Below are positions 16,021-25,319 of a stretch of 64,000 bases of DNA, in pieces. Under the pieces are notes generated by a model. It worked only from the letters and a program-made list of their open reading frames with translations. It was not told where the DNA came from and did no database searches. This DNA comes from Extibacter muris (GTDB lineage: Bacteria; Bacillota; Clostridia; Lachnospirales; Lachnospiraceae), in assembly GCF_004345005.1 (NCBI RefSeq), contig NZ_SMMX01000001.1, forward strand, positions 248,001 through 312,000, in the 5' to 3' direction. Each line of letters starts with the position of its first letter. Within the stretch, counting starts at the first letter, position 1. Both the position numbers and the translations under genes were made by a program.

Positions 16021-17373
16021 ATGGAAGTTACGAATAAGAAGGTGCTCGTATTCGGTTCCGGACTCAGCGGAACAGGCGCTGTGGGGCTACTGTCAGAACA
16101 CGGTGCAGAAGTCATCCTGTATGACGGGAATGAAAAGCTTGACCGGGAAGAGATTGCGGGCCGCATCTGCTGCAGCGGCGATGTGCAGATCATACTGGGA
16201 AGCTTTCCGGAAAAATTGCTGGATACGCTTGACCTTGTCATACTGAGTCCGGGCGTGCCGACGGATCTTCCTGTAGTGGAACAGATGCGTGCGAAAGGGA
16301 TAGGGATAATCGGAGAAGTGGAGCTTGCCTATGCATTCGGAAGAGGCGACGTGCTTGCCATCACGGGAACGAACGGTAAGACGACGACGACGTCGCTGCT
16401 CGGCGAGATTATGAAGAATGATAAAGAAGAAGTGTATGTCGTAGGCAATATCGGCAATCCATATACCGTCGCGGCGGGAGAGATGTCGGACAATGCCGTG
16501 GCCGTGGCAGAGATGAGCAGCTTCCAGTTGGAGAGCACCGTCAGCTTCCGGCCTGCTGTCAGCGCTCTGCTCAATATATCGCCGGATCACCTGAACCGCC
16601 ATCATACGATGGAAGCATACATTGAAGCGAAGAAAAATATAGCCAGGAACCAGACGGAGGATGACTGGTGCATCCTCAACTATGAAGATGCAGTGACACG
16701 GGAATTCGGAAAGAATGTCAGGGCACAGGTTCTATATTTCAGCAGCCGGCGTAAACTAGAAAGAGGCATCTATCTTGATGACGGAATGATAGTCTATAAG
16801 AATCCGGAGGAGATCCGCATCTGCCATGTGGAGGAGCTGCAGCTTCTCGGTACCCACAACTATGAAAATGTTATGGCTGCTGCCGCTATGGCTGCCGTAT
16901 ACGGCGTCCCGATGGACAGAATCCGGGAGAGCGTCAAGGCGTTCAAAGGAGTGGAGCACAGGATAGAGTTCGTGACGGAGAAGGACGGAGTCGCTTACTA
17001 CAACGATTCCAAAGGGACGAATCCGGACGCGGCAATCAAGGGAATACAAGCCATGAACCGTCCTACCATACTTATCGGCGGCGGATATGACAAAGATTCT
17101 TCTTACACGGAATGGATAGAGAGCTTTGGAGGGAAGGTCAGGAAGCTGATCCTTCTGGGCGCCACGAAAGAAAAGATAGCAGAAGACGCAGAAAGCTGCG
17201 GCTTTCATGATTATACGTTCGCAGATACATTTGAAGAGGCGGTGCTTATGTCAGCAGAGCTCGCGGGGCCCGGAGAAGCGGTGCTTCTGTCACCGGCCTG
17301 CGCCAGCTGGGATATGTTCCCCAATTATGAGACACGTGGAGATAAGTTTAAAGAAATTGTAAATTCCTTATAA
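16021..17373 (+). CDS. murD: UDP-N-acetylmuramoylalanine-D-glutamate ligase
   Basis: 450 residues. An N-terminal Rossmann-like part (VLVFGSGLSGTGA) binds the UDP-sugar. The Mur-ligase ATP loop ITGTNGKTTTTSLLGEI lies near residue 115, and NISPDHLNRH and YNDSKGTNPDAA are the conserved central and C-terminal segments. It adds D-Glu to UDP-MurNAc-L-Ala in the cytoplasm. It starts nine bases after mraY (GGAGGAAATTATG) and is followed by ftsW. Confidence 0.97.
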   Translation: MEVTNKKVLVFGSGLSGTGAVGLLSEHGAEVILYDGNEKLDREEIAGRICCSGDVQIILGSFPEKLLDTLDLVILSPGVPTDLPVVEQMRAKGIGIIGEVELAYAFGRGDVLAITGTNGKTTTTSLLGEIMKNDKEEVYVVGNIGNPYTVAAGEMSDNAVAVAEMSSFQLESTVSFRPAVSALLNISPDHLNRHHTMEAYIEAKKNIARNQTEDDWCILNYEDAVTREFGKNVRAQVLYFSSRRKLERGIYLDDGMIVYKNPEEIRICHVEELQLLGTHNYENVMAAAAMAAVYGVPMDRIRESVKAFKGVEHRIEFVTEKDGVAYYNDSKGTNPDAAIKGIQAMNRPTILIGGGYDKDSSYTEWIESFGGKVRKLILLGATKEKIAEDAESCGFHDYTFADTFEEAVLMSAELAGPGEAVLLSPACASWDMFPNYETRGDKFKEIVNSL

Positions 17374-17387
17374 GGAGTGCATATCGC

Positions 17388-18470
17388 TTGACACGGTCCA
17401 AAAAGAAAAAGTATGATTATACGATGCTGGCAGCCCTGCTGCTGCTCGTTCTTATCGGCCTGGTGATATTATACAGCACCAGCGCATATAACGGAGAAGT
17501 GAAATTTCATGATTCGTTTTATTATCTGAAGAAACAGGCGTTTGCGACAGTGCTTGGGATTGCCGGAATGTTTTTTGTTGCCAATATGGATTATCATGTG
17601 TGGAAACATGTGGCCGTGCTCGGATATATCACGGCGCTTCTGCTGTCTGTTGCGGTAATATTTGTCGGTGATGAGTATAACGGGTCCAAAAGATGGTTAT
17701 CTTTGGGGCCTTTTTCTTTTCAGCCGTCAGAATTTGCCAAGGTGGCCGTCATACTGTTCCTCGCACATATCATAACGAAGAATGTCAAGAGCATGGGAAA
17801 GATGAGGACGATGGTAAAGGTGATGGTCCTCATACTCCCGATCGTCGGCCTCGTAGGCGCCAGCAACTTAAGTACGGCTATTATCATTCTCGGGATAGGC
17901 GTTATTCTCGTATTTGTGGCAAGTCCGAAATACAGCCAGTTTATATTGATGGGAGCGCTCGGAGCCGGCTTTATGACCATCTTCCTGGCACTTGAGAGCT
18001 ACCGTCTGGAGAGGCTCGCGATCTGGCGCAATCCAGAGGCGTTTGAAAAAGGATACCAGACGCTGCAGGGCCTGTATGCAATCGGCTCGGGCGGGCTGTT
18101 CGGCAGAGGGCTCGGCGAGAGCGTGCAGAAGCTGGGATTTGTTCCGGAGGCCCAGAATGATATGATATTCTCTATCGTCTGTGAAGAGCTGGGGCTGTTT
18201 GGCGCAGGATTCATCCTGATCTTGTTCCTCATACTTATATGGCGCTTTTTCGTCATTGCCACACATGCGAAGGATCTGTTCGGGGCGCTGATAGCGGCCG
18301 GAGCCATGGGACATATGATGATACAGGTCATCCTGAATATTGCGGTCGTGACGAACACGATTCCGAACACGGGAATCACCCTTCCGTTCATCAGCTATGG
18401 GGGCACCTCGGTCGTATTTCTGCTATTGGAAATGGGGCTTGTGCTCAGCGTGTCATCTCTGATAGAATGA
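17388..18470 (+). CDS. ftsW: FtsW/SpoVE-type peptidoglycan glycosyltransferase
   Basis: 360 residues from a TTG at 17388 with AAGGAG ten bases upstream. Multiple membrane helices and SEDS signatures: LVILYSTSAYNG, FQPSEFAKVA, GYQTLQGLYAIGSGGLFGRGLG, PEAQNDMIFSIVCEELG and ISYGGTSVVFLLLEMG. It polymerises lipid II at the septum with the class B PBPs encoded upstream. It is similar in length and motifs to the gene at 6653, which points to duplication of the SEDS family. It sits between murD and ftsQ; murG is missing from this spot. Confidence 0.93.
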   Translation: MTRSKKKKYDYTMLAALLLLVLIGLVILYSTSAYNGEVKFHDSFYYLKKQAFATVLGIAGMFFVANMDYHVWKHVAVLGYITALLLSVAVIFVGDEYNGSKRWLSLGPFSFQPSEFAKVAVILFLAHIITKNVKSMGKMRTMVKVMVLILPIVGLVGASNLSTAIIILGIGVILVFVASPKYSQFILMGALGAGFMTIFLALESYRLERLAIWRNPEAFEKGYQTLQGLYAIGSGGLFGRGLGESVQKLGFVPEAQNDMIFSIVCEELGLFGAGFILILFLILIWRFFVIATHAKDLFGALIAAGAMGHMMIQVILNIAVVTNTIPNTGITLPFISYGGTSVVFLLLEMGLVLSVSSLIE

Positions 18471-18505
18471 GAGAGGGTAAGGAGAAAGCTTAGGAGGAGT
18501 ATACG

Positions 18506-19282
18506 ATGGGAAAAAATGAGTATCAGGAGGAAGAGGCGGCGAGGCCGAGGAAAAAGAAGAAAAAAAGCCATAAAGTCTATGCGCTTATGGTCCTGGCCAT
18601 GGGCATCGCCATAATCGTGCTCGCAGTCCTGATCCTTTTCTATGTACAAAAGATAGAAGTCGAGGGGAACGAATACTGTAAAGATAGGGAAATCATCGAT
18701 ACGGTCCAGAATGACAGGTTTTCAATCAATACATTGTACATACTCGGCAAATACGCGCTTGGCCGCGGAGAACAGCTTCCGTGCCTGGATGATATGAAAG
18801 TCGGCATGAAAGCGCCGTGGATCGTGAAGGTGACAGTGAAGGAAAAGCCTATCGTAGGTTATATACACGGGGGAAATGAATACGCATATTTTGACAAAGA
18901 AGGAATGATCGTATATAAAGGCCCGGATTTTATCGAGGGCCTTCCCTGCATCGAAGGGATAGATACCGGTGATATCAGCCTGTACGGCATGATTGAGAGC
19001 AAGGATAAAAGTATCTTTGAAGAGATGCTCGTAACGTCCCAGCAGGTGAAAAAATACAAGCTGTCCCCGGACAAGATCGTATGCCAGGACGATAAGATAT
19101 ATCTCTACAAAGGAAAGATACGGATTTCGCTCGGAAACAGTGTCTCTTCGGAACAGATAGCACAGATTCCGCCGATTATGGAGAAGCTGGAGGGGAAAGA
19201 AGGAACACTCCACCTGGAAAATTATTCAGAGGGAAATACTACTATCACATTCAATGCGGAAGAAATACAGGAAGAAAATTAA
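18506..19282 (+). CDS. ftsQ: Cell division protein FtsQ/DivIB
   Basis: 258 residues: a charged cytoplasmic tail (RPRKKKKKSHK), one membrane helix (VYALMVLAMGIAIIVLAVLILFYV), then a POTRA-like segment starting KIEVEGNEYCKDREII and a beta-rich C-terminal domain. The conserved APWIVKVTVKEKPIVGYI strand pair is typical. FtsQ/DivIB joins FtsL and DivIC at the division site. AGGAGG-type site precedes the ATG. It is directly upstream of ftsZ, with ftsA absent as in many Clostridia. Confidence 0.88.
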   Translation: MGKNEYQEEEAARPRKKKKKSHKVYALMVLAMGIAIIVLAVLILFYVQKIEVEGNEYCKDREIIDTVQNDRFSINTLYILGKYALGRGEQLPCLDDMKVGMKAPWIVKVTVKEKPIVGYIHGGNEYAYFDKEGMIVYKGPDFIEGLPCIEGIDTGDISLYGMIESKDKSIFEEMLVTSQQVKKYKLSPDKIVCQDDKIYLYKGKIRISLGNSVSSEQIAQIPPIMEKLEGKEGTLHLENYSEGNTTITFNAEEIQEEN

Positions 19283-19322
19283 GAAAAATGCGTAAAAATC
19301 AATAAATTAAGATAAAATTCTA

Positions 19323-19351
19323 TTGATATTTTATACAAAAGCTTATATTAT
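19323..19351 (+). promoter_or_regulatory. SigA-type promoter for ftsZ
   Basis: TTGATA (19323-19328), 17 bases, TATTAT (19346-19351), in an AT-rich gap. A further TATAAT at 19399-19404 lacks a clear -35. ftsZ can therefore be transcribed apart from the upstream cluster. Confidence 0.6.
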
Positions 19352-19438
19352 ATACTATATATAGCAAAATGCGTTTTTGCGTTTTGCGCTGTGGGATGTA
19401 TAATATATAATAAGGATAGGATAAAGGAGGAAAAACCC

Positions 19439-20668
19439 TTGCTAGAAATTAAGACGAATGAATCAGAAGCAGCGGCAAAGATTATTGTTGTTGGAGTCGG
19501 CGGAGGCGGTAATAACGCGGTAAACCGAATGATTGACGAACAGATTGCCGGTGTTGAATTTATTGCTATTAATACAGATAAACAGGCGCTCCAGTTATGT
19601 AAGGCACCTACGCTTATGCAGATAGGGGACAAGATCACGAAAGGGCTCGGTGCGGGAGCCAAGCCGGAAGTAGGTGAGAAGGCGGCAGAGGAAAGTTCGG
19701 AAGAGATATCGGCAGCGCTTAAGGGCGCTGACATGGTTTTTGTAACGTGTGGCATGGGAGGCGGTACCGGTACGGGTGCCACGCCGGTCGTCGCGCGTAT
19801 AGCGAAGGAGCAGGGAGCTCTGACTGTCGGTGTTGTCACTAAGCCGTTCCGTTTCGAGTCAAAGACACGGATGAACAATGCACTTTCCGGAATCGAGAAG
19901 TTAAAGGAAAGCGTAGATACGCTGATCGTTATCCCGAATGACAAGCTGCTGGAGGTTGTGGACAGACGCACGACCATGCCTGAGGCGCTCAAAAAAGCAG
20001 ATGAAGTATTACAGCAGGGTATTCAGGGTATTACCGACCTTATCAACGTACCTTCACTTATCAACCTTGACTTTGCCGATGTACAGACAGTCATGACGGA
20101 CAAGGGTATCGCCCATATCGGTATCGGACAGGGCCGCGGCGACGACAAAGCGCTCGAGGCAGTTAAGCAGGCTGTTGCCAGTCCGCTGCTTGAGACGACG
20201 ATTGCAGGCGCGTCTCATGTCATCATCAACGTGTCCGGTGATATTACGCTTATGGATGCTTCTGACGCGGCAGAGTATGTGCAGGATCTGGCAGGGGAAG
20301 ATGCAAATATTATCTTCGGTGCCATGTATGACGATTCCAGGGCAGACGAAGCTACCATTACAGTCATAGCTACAGGTCTACATAACGTAGGCGGCAGCGC
20401 TTCAAAGCTGAAGGCAAGACTGGAGACCCAGAGGGGAGCAGTACCGCAGCAGGGGGCACAGGCATATGAGAGGCCTGCGGCTGCCACAGCGGCGAAGCCG
20501 TCATCCCAGAAGCTGGATCTTGGCATGGCTCCGACCAGAGGCGGCGGCACGACGGCCGCGCCCAGAAAGCCCGCAGGAGGGACGACACCTTCTCTGGATA
20601 CGCCTAGAACGCCGACGAGCAAGGTAAAAGAGCAATCCATCAAGATACCTGATTTCTTTAAACGATAG
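19439..20668 (+). CDS. ftsZ: Cell division protein FtsZ
   Basis: 409 residues from a TTG at 19439 with AAAGGAGG eight bases upstream. The GTP-binding tubulin signature GGGTGTGA is in [18 protein letters not shown]; the N-terminal [15 protein letters not shown] loop and the T7-loop [11 protein letters not shown] are intact. A Pro/Ala/Thr-rich linker (about residues 325-395) ends in the conserved C-terminal peptide IKIPDFFKR, which binds FtsA/SepF-type partners. FtsZ assembles the Z-ring. It closes the division cluster and is followed by a terminator. Confidence 0.98.
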   Translation: MLEIKTNESEAAAKIIVVGVGGGGNNAVNRMIDEQIAGVEFIAINTDKQALQLCKAPTLMQIGDKITKGLGAGAKPEVGEKAAEESSEEISAALKGADMVFVTCGMGGGTGTGATPVVARIAKEQGALTVGVVTKPFRFESKTRMNNALSGIEKLKESVDTLIVIPNDKLLEVVDRRTTMPEALKKADEVLQQGIQGITDLINVPSLINLDFADVQTVMTDKGIAHIGIGQGRGDDKALEAVKQAVASPLLETTIAGASHVIINVSGDITLMDASDAAEYVQDLAGEDANIIFGAMYDDSRADEATITVIATGLHNVGGSASKLKARLETQRGAVPQQGAQAYERPAAATAAKPSSQKLDLGMAPTRGGGTTAAPRKPAGGTTPSLDTPRTPTSKVKEQSIKIPDFFKR

Positions 20669-20692
20669 AGAGCAGATCAATAGTAGGAATAC

Positions 20693-20725
20693 AAGGAGGA
20701 CTTCACATACGAAGTTCTCCTTTTT
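20693..20725 (+). terminator. Rho-independent terminator after ftsZ
   Basis: AAGGAGGACTTC (20693-20704) pairs with GAAGTTCTCCTT (20711-20722) with one weak pair, followed by TTTTT. Confidence 0.85.
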
Positions 20726-20861
20726 CGTTATAAAAGCAACATTGTTCTTTCTTTTATTCGACAATATATCACAATTCTTATCCCTATTCGCTCTTAATCC
20801 CCATATTTCTCCCATAAAATTCTCGCTTTTACGCAAAAAACAGACACAAAGTATTGTGCTT

Positions 20862-20989
20862 TGTCAAAACACAAATCCGAAAAAAACAGTCCCCAAAAAT
20901 CTATATGTTGTGGTTTGGAACAGCTGTCGAAAGAAAATAAGAATGGATTCCATCATCTGACAAAATCTTTTGGACCTTCCTCGTATAAT
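20862..20989 (+). promoter_or_regulatory. Spo0A-type promoter of spoIIGA-sigE
   Basis: Within the gene-free stretch 20726-21043: a perfect Spo0A box TGTCGAA (20925-20931), weaker boxes TGTCAAA (20862-20868) and TGACAAA (20958-20964), and a CTGACA (20957-20962) to TATAAT (20984-20989) promoter with an over-long 21-base spacer. In Bacillus subtilis spoIIG is a Spo0A-activated SigA promoter with a 22-base spacer and 0A boxes at and above the -35, so the architecture is kept. The rest of the stretch is AT-rich with no credible gene. Confidence 0.75.
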
Positions 20990-21043
20990 AAATCTTGCTT
21001 GAGTACCAAATCGATTTAGTATCAAAAGAGAAAGAGGTGGAAT

Positions 21044-21826
21044 GTGTATTATGAGTTATACATAGACGTATTTTTTCTGGTGAACTTCATGATGGACTTC
21101 ATACTCCTGCAGATTACCCGCAGAATCCTGAAATGTTCTGCCACGCATGGAAGAATCTGCCTGGGTGCGGCTGCCGGAGCATTGCTCACCTGTGCTGTCG
21201 TGATAGTTCCCATACCATATGCGTTTATAAAATTCATACTGTTCCACGGTCTTGTCAATATTGTAATGCTTAAGGCAGGATTGAAAATCAGCTGGGACAG
21301 GACATTCGTGAAAGCTTATGTCGTGCTCTATATCAGCGGAATCCTCGTCGGAGGCGTATTTGAATATCTCCGGCAGTATATGAAGATTGGAAGCCTGTTC
21401 TTTGCCCTTGCGGTTGTGAGCTATTATGCAGTGCTTGGTATCTGGAACTTTCTGTCTTACCTTTCAAGACTGAAAGAATACAGATGTGAAGCGGTCCTGT
21501 ACAAGGATGAAAAGATGTGCAGGGTGGAAGCGGTGATAGACACCGGCAACAGCCTGAAAGACGCCGTGACAGGCAAACCGGTCAGTATCGTGGATGAAAG
21601 CGTCGTGAAGGCACTGACAGAAGCTGCCCTGCCGGACGGCATCCGGTACATACCGTACCATTCCGTCGGGAAAGAGTCAGGGGTCATGCCGGTCATTACG
21701 CTGGATAAGATGTGCGTGTGCCAGAAGAACGAGAAGTGGATCGAGCGTCCGCTCATCGGTATCTGCGACGGCCATGTGGCATCAGATGGAGCATACAGGA
21801 TGATATTAAATCCTGATATATTATAG
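21044..21826 (+). CDS. spoIIGA: Sigma-E processing peptidase SpoIIGA
   Basis: 260 residues from a GTG (AGAGGTGG upstream). The N-terminal half has about five membrane helices (YIDVFFLVNFMMDFILL, AAAGALLTCAVVIVPIPYAF and so on). The C-terminal half is the aspartic-protease-like domain with DTGN at D166 (AVIDTGNSLKDAVTGKPVSIV). It removes the pro-sequence of pro-SigE in the mother cell after septation, triggered by SpoIIR. sigE follows 12 bases later, the universal spoIIG pair. Confidence 0.95.
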   Translation: MYYELYIDVFFLVNFMMDFILLQITRRILKCSATHGRICLGAAAGALLTCAVVIVPIPYAFIKFILFHGLVNIVMLKAGLKISWDRTFVKAYVVLYISGILVGGVFEYLRQYMKIGSLFFALAVVSYYAVLGIWNFLSYLSRLKEYRCEAVLYKDEKMCRVEAVIDTGNSLKDAVTGKPVSIVDESVVKALTEAALPDGIRYIPYHSVGKESGVMPVITLDKMCVCQKNEKWIERPLIGICDGHVASDGAYRMILNPDIL

Positions 21827-21838
21827 GAGGAACAGATT

Positions 21839-22579
21839 ATGGTTATCAAAGTAGCAGTACCGCATCAATTCAAACTAAAAGTAATTCCAGACTTTCGGAC
21901 ACTGCTTTTTCCGGATAAAAAGGATATACACTATATTGGGGGCTCTGAGATACTTCCCGCGCCACTTGAGGCGGAGGAAGAGAGTGCCGTGATAGGTGAC
22001 CTCGGTTCCGAATATGACGAACAGGCCAAAAAAGTGCTCATTGAACACAACCTCCGCCTGGTAGTGTACATAGCCAAGAAGTTCGATAACACAGGAGTCG
22101 GTGTGGAAGATCTGATTTCGATCGGCACGATAGGACTGATAAAAGCAATCAATACATTTAACCCTGATAAGAATATAAAGCTTGCGACTTACGCGTCACG
22201 TTGCATTGAGAATGAGATACTGATGTATCTGAGAAGGAATAACAAGACGAAGATGGAAGTGTCCATAGATGAACCGTTGAATGTAGATTGGGATGGAAAT
22301 GAACTTCTTCTCTCAGACATCCTGGGAACAGAAGAAGATACGATATATAAGGACCTGGAAAACGAGGTGGAACAGAAGCTTCTGCTGAAAGCGATCAGCA
22401 GGCTCTCCGGAAGGGAGCGGACGATAATACAGATGCGCTTCGGCCTTGGGACTCCTGACGGGGAAGAGAAGACGCAGAAAGAGGTGGCGGATATGCTCGG
22501 CATATCACAGTCCTACATATCCAGGCTGGAGAAAAAAATCATGCAGAGGCTCCGGAGGGAAATGGTAAAGTATTCATAG
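21839..22579 (+). CDS. sigE: RNA polymerase sporulation sigma factor SigE
   Basis: 246 residues. An N-terminal extension of about 30 residues ([19 protein letters not shown]) fits the pro-sequence removed by SpoIIGA. Region 2 follows with [58 protein letters not shown]. Region 4 closes with [24 protein letters not shown]. SigE drives mother-cell genes such as cotJ. Cotranscribed with spoIIGA from the Spo0A-type promoter. Confidence 0.97.
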   Translation: MVIKVAVPHQFKLKVIPDFRTLLFPDKKDIHYIGGSEILPAPLEAEEESAVIGDLGSEYDEQAKKVLIEHNLRLVVYIAKKFDNTGVGVEDLISIGTIGLIKAINTFNPDKNIKLATYASRCIENEILMYLRRNNKTKMEVSIDEPLNVDWDGNELLLSDILGTEEDTIYKDLENEVEQKLLLKAISRLSGRERTIIQMRFGLGTPDGEEKTQKEVADMLGISQSYISRLEKKIMQRLRREMVKYS

Positions 22580-22629
22580 CCACGTCCATAAAAAGGTGAT
22601 ACAATAAAAGAAAAAAAGGGGTTGTGCAT

Positions 22630-24240
22630 ATGAAGCTTACTTTTATTGGGGCCGACCATGAAGTTACGGGAAGCTGTCACCTGATTGAAGCCTGTGGAAA
22701 AAATATTCTCGTCGACTGTGGCATGGAGCAGGGACCATACCTGTATGAAAATCAGGATATACCGGTAACTTCCGGAGACATCGATTATGTCCTGCTCACC
22801 CATGCACATATCGACCATTCCGGAAAGATTCCGATGCTCTGCAAGCAGGGGTTCAAGGGCGACATAATTTCAACCTTTGCAACTGCCGACCTGTGCAACA
22901 TCATGCTGCGTGATTCCGCGCACATACAGGTGTTTGAGGCGGAATGGCGCAACAGGAAAGCGAAGCGCAGCGGAGCCGAACCGTATGAGCCGCTCTATAC
23001 GATGGAGCATGCGGAGGCGGCTGTCAAGCTGCTTTCCCCCTGTGACTATAACCAGAGGATTACGCTCTGCGAGGGAATCGATGTGCGCTTCACGGACGTA
23101 GGGCATCTGCTCGGATCTGCGGCTGTCGAAGTGTGGATTACGGAAGACGGCGTGCATAAGAAGGTGGTGTTCTCCGGCGATATCGGCAATCTGAACCAGC
23201 CGATAATCAAGGATCCCCAAAAGGTAAAAGAGGCGGATTATGTCGTGATAGAGTCTACATACGGCAACCGGACGCACGGTGATGAGACGCCGGATTATGT
23301 GGGCGAATTTACAAGGATCCTGCGTGAAACCTTTGAAAAAGGCGGCAATCTCGTGGTGCCCTCGTTTGCCGTAGGACGGACTCAGGAGCTGCTTTATTTT
23401 ATCCGGGAGATTAAGGAGCAGAAGCTGCTGCCGGAATTTCCTGATTTTGAAGTATACGTTGACAGCCCTCTTGCTATCGAAGCTACGAATGTGTTCAACA
23501 AGAACGTATGGTCCTGCTTCGATGAAGAGGCGATGGCACTTGTGAATAAGGGGGTGAACCCGCTCTTGTTCAGGGGGCTTAAGACGACAATCACGAGCGA
23601 CGAGTCGAAGATGATTAACTTTGACGACAGGCCGAAAGTCATCTTATCCGCTTCCGGGATGTGCGAGGCCGGCAGGATACGGCATCATCTGAAGCACAAC
23701 CTCTGGAGGAAGGAATGTACCATATGCTTCGTCGGCTATCAGGCGGTGGGAACGCTCGGCAGGAAGCTCATAGAAGGCGCAGAGAGCGTGAAGCTGTTCG
23801 GCGAGCCGGTGGAAGTCAATGCAAGGATCGAGGTGCTCAAAGGAATCAGCGGCCATGCGGATATGAACGGCCTGCTGGCTTGGCTGAAAGGGTTTGAGAC
23901 CGTGCCGTCCCATGTATTTGTCGTACACGGTGAGGACCAGGTTACGGATGAATTTGCCCGGACGATTACCGATACGTTCGGATGTCCTGCACTGGCTCCG
24001 TATTCGGGAGGCTGCGTGGACCTGGCAACGGGAGAAGTGCTTACCATCGGGGTGAGGGAACCGAAAAAAGCGGTGGAGAAGCCGGCCAGGTCAAGGGCGG
24101 AAGCAGCGTTCAACAGGCTCGTCGCGGCCGCAAAACGTCTGCTTGAGGTCGTATATAAGAATGAAGGCCTGGCAAATAAGGAACTGGCCAAGTTCGAGAC
24201 GCAGATACAGAATCTGGCGGAGAGGTGGGACAGAGATTAG
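22630..24240 (+). CDS. Metallo-beta-lactamase fold, beta-CASP RNase-like protein
   Basis: 536 residues from the ATG at 22630 (GGGG eight bases upstream; a GTG at 22624 is too close to it). The metal site LLTHAHIDHSGKIP gives HxHxDH, and GHLLGSAAVEVW and FSGDIGNLNQP supply further ligands. The beta-CASP motifs follow: VIESTYGNRTHG, LVVPSFAVGRTQELLYFI, ILSASGMCEAGRIRHHLKHNL and the last-His segment FVVHGEDQ. This class cleaves RNA (KH-less RNase J/CPSF-like relatives). The last 60 residues form a charged helical tail. It lies between sigE and sigG but may not be sporulation-specific. Confidence 0.87.
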   Translation: MKLTFIGADHEVTGSCHLIEACGKNILVDCGMEQGPYLYENQDIPVTSGDIDYVLLTHAHIDHSGKIPMLCKQGFKGDIISTFATADLCNIMLRDSAHIQVFEAEWRNRKAKRSGAEPYEPLYTMEHAEAAVKLLSPCDYNQRITLCEGIDVRFTDVGHLLGSAAVEVWITEDGVHKKVVFSGDIGNLNQPIIKDPQKVKEADYVVIESTYGNRTHGDETPDYVGEFTRILRETFEKGGNLVVPSFAVGRTQELLYFIREIKEQKLLPEFPDFEVYVDSPLAIEATNVFNKNVWSCFDEEAMALVNKGVNPLLFRGLKTTITSDESKMINFDDRPKVILSASGMCEAGRIRHHLKHNLWRKECTICFVGYQAVGTLGRKLIEGAESVKLFGEPVEVNARIEVLKGISGHADMNGLLAWLKGFETVPSHVFVVHGEDQVTDEFARTITDTFGCPALAPYSGGCVDLATGEVLTIGVREPKKAVEKPARSRAEAAFNRLVAAAKRLLEVVYKNEGLANKELAKFETQIQNLAERWDRD

Positions 24241-24286
24241 AAAAGTGATGTCAAGCCCCAATAATTTTTATATTTTTGAAACGTTC

Positions 24287-24316
24287 GTATAATCCAAATC
24301 CATAATGAGAAAAATC
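24287..24316 (+). promoter_or_regulatory. Possible SigF/SigG-type promoter of sigG
   Basis: GTATA (24287-24291), 15 bases, then GAGAAAAATC (24307-24316), close to the forespore SigF consensus GYATA-N15-GGnnAnAHTR. In Bacillus subtilis sigG is SigF-dependent. Two -10 positions deviate. Confidence 0.4.
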
Positions 24317-24372
24317 TTATTGTACTTAATTTATTTGACAAAATGTAATGTTCAGTAAGGAGGATTCTTATT

Positions 24373-25152
24373 ATGGCTCAGGGAAAAGTTGAAATATGTG
24401 GTGTAAATACGGCGAAGCTTCCCATCCTGAAAGAAGAGGAGAAGGAAGCTTTGTTTGCGCGTATAAAAGCAGGCGACCAGGAAGCGAAAGAAGAATATAT
24501 CAAGGGAAATCTGAGGCTCGTCCTGAGCGTCATCAAGCGTTTCGGCGGCAGCAATGAGAATCCTGACGACCTCTTTCAGATAGGCTGCATCGGCCTGATT
24601 AAAGCGATCAATAACTTTAATACTGAGCTTGATGTCAAATTTTCGACTTATGCGGTGCCAATGATTATCGGTGAGATCCGGCGCTATATGAGGGACAACA
24701 ATTCCATACGCGTCAGCCGGTCGCTTCGCGATACTGCTTACAAAGCGATATACGCGAAAGAAAATTATGTAAAAAGACACTTGAAAGAACCTACGGTGCA
24801 GGAGATAGCTGAGGAGATAGGAATCTCCAAAGAAGATATCGTATTTGCGCTCGATGCGATACAGGTGCCGATGAGCCTGCAGGAACCGGTGTACAATGAC
24901 GGCGGAGACGCCCTGTATGTGATGGACCAGATAAGCGACACGAAGAACAAGGAAGAGAAATGGGTGGAGGATTTGTCGCTGGAGGCAGCAATGGAACATC
25001 TCGGGGAGCGTGAGCGATATATCATTAAGCTCCGTTTCTTTGAGGGCAAGACACAGATGGAAGTGGCGGAAGAAATCAACATCTCCCAGGCACAGGTAAG
25101 CAGGCTGGAGAAGAATGCCCTGCGTGTCATGAAGCAGTATCTGGAGGATTAG
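24373..25152 (+). CDS. sigG: RNA polymerase sporulation sigma factor SigG
   Basis: 259 residues. It starts with the SigG-specific KVEICGVNTAKLPILKEEEKEALFARI. Regions 2-4 are intact: [37 protein letters not shown], then VPMIIGEIRRYMRDNNSIRVSRSLRD, then TQMEVAEEINISQAQVSRLEKNAL. No pro-sequence is present, which separates it from SigE. It runs late forespore genes, including spoVT. GGAGG precedes the ATG. Confidence 0.97.
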   Translation: MAQGKVEICGVNTAKLPILKEEEKEALFARIKAGDQEAKEEYIKGNLRLVLSVIKRFGGSNENPDDLFQIGCIGLIKAINNFNTELDVKFSTYAVPMIIGEIRRYMRDNNSIRVSRSLRDTAYKAIYAKENYVKRHLKEPTVQEIAEEIGISKEDIVFALDAIQVPMSLQEPVYNDGGDALYVMDQISDTKNKEEKWVEDLSLEAAMEHLGERERYIIKLRFFEGKTQMEVAEEINISQAQVSRLEKNALRVMKQYLED

Positions 25153-25189
25153 ACGGAAGTTCCAGGATGAATGTAAGGCACGTGTAGCG

Positions 25190-25233
25190 GCGCGGCAGAC
25201 AGGGTCGGAGAGGATCCTTATCTGCCGCGCTTT
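25190..25233 (+). terminator. Hairpin terminator after sigG
   Basis: GCGCGGCAGA (25190-25199) pairs with TCTGCCGCGC (25221-25230); the T-tract is short (TTTGC). Confidence 0.65.
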
Positions 25234-25267
25234 GCTCTGCCAGGCCGTCAAATCAACAAATTCCAGC

Positions 25268-25296
25268 TTGAAATTTATACACGTTCATACTATTAT
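25268..25296 (+). promoter_or_regulatory. SigA-type promoter for the HAD phosphatase
   Basis: TTGAAA (25268-25273), 17 bases, TATTAT (25291-25296), 24 bases before the start codon. Confidence 0.65.
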
Positions 25297-25319
25297 TAGG
25301 TACATAGGAGGATGTATGT

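Noticed and set aside
20742-20960. 72-codon frame between ftsZ and spoIIGA
   Set aside because: No ribosome site, low-complexity AT-rich sequence, and it overlaps the Spo0A boxes.
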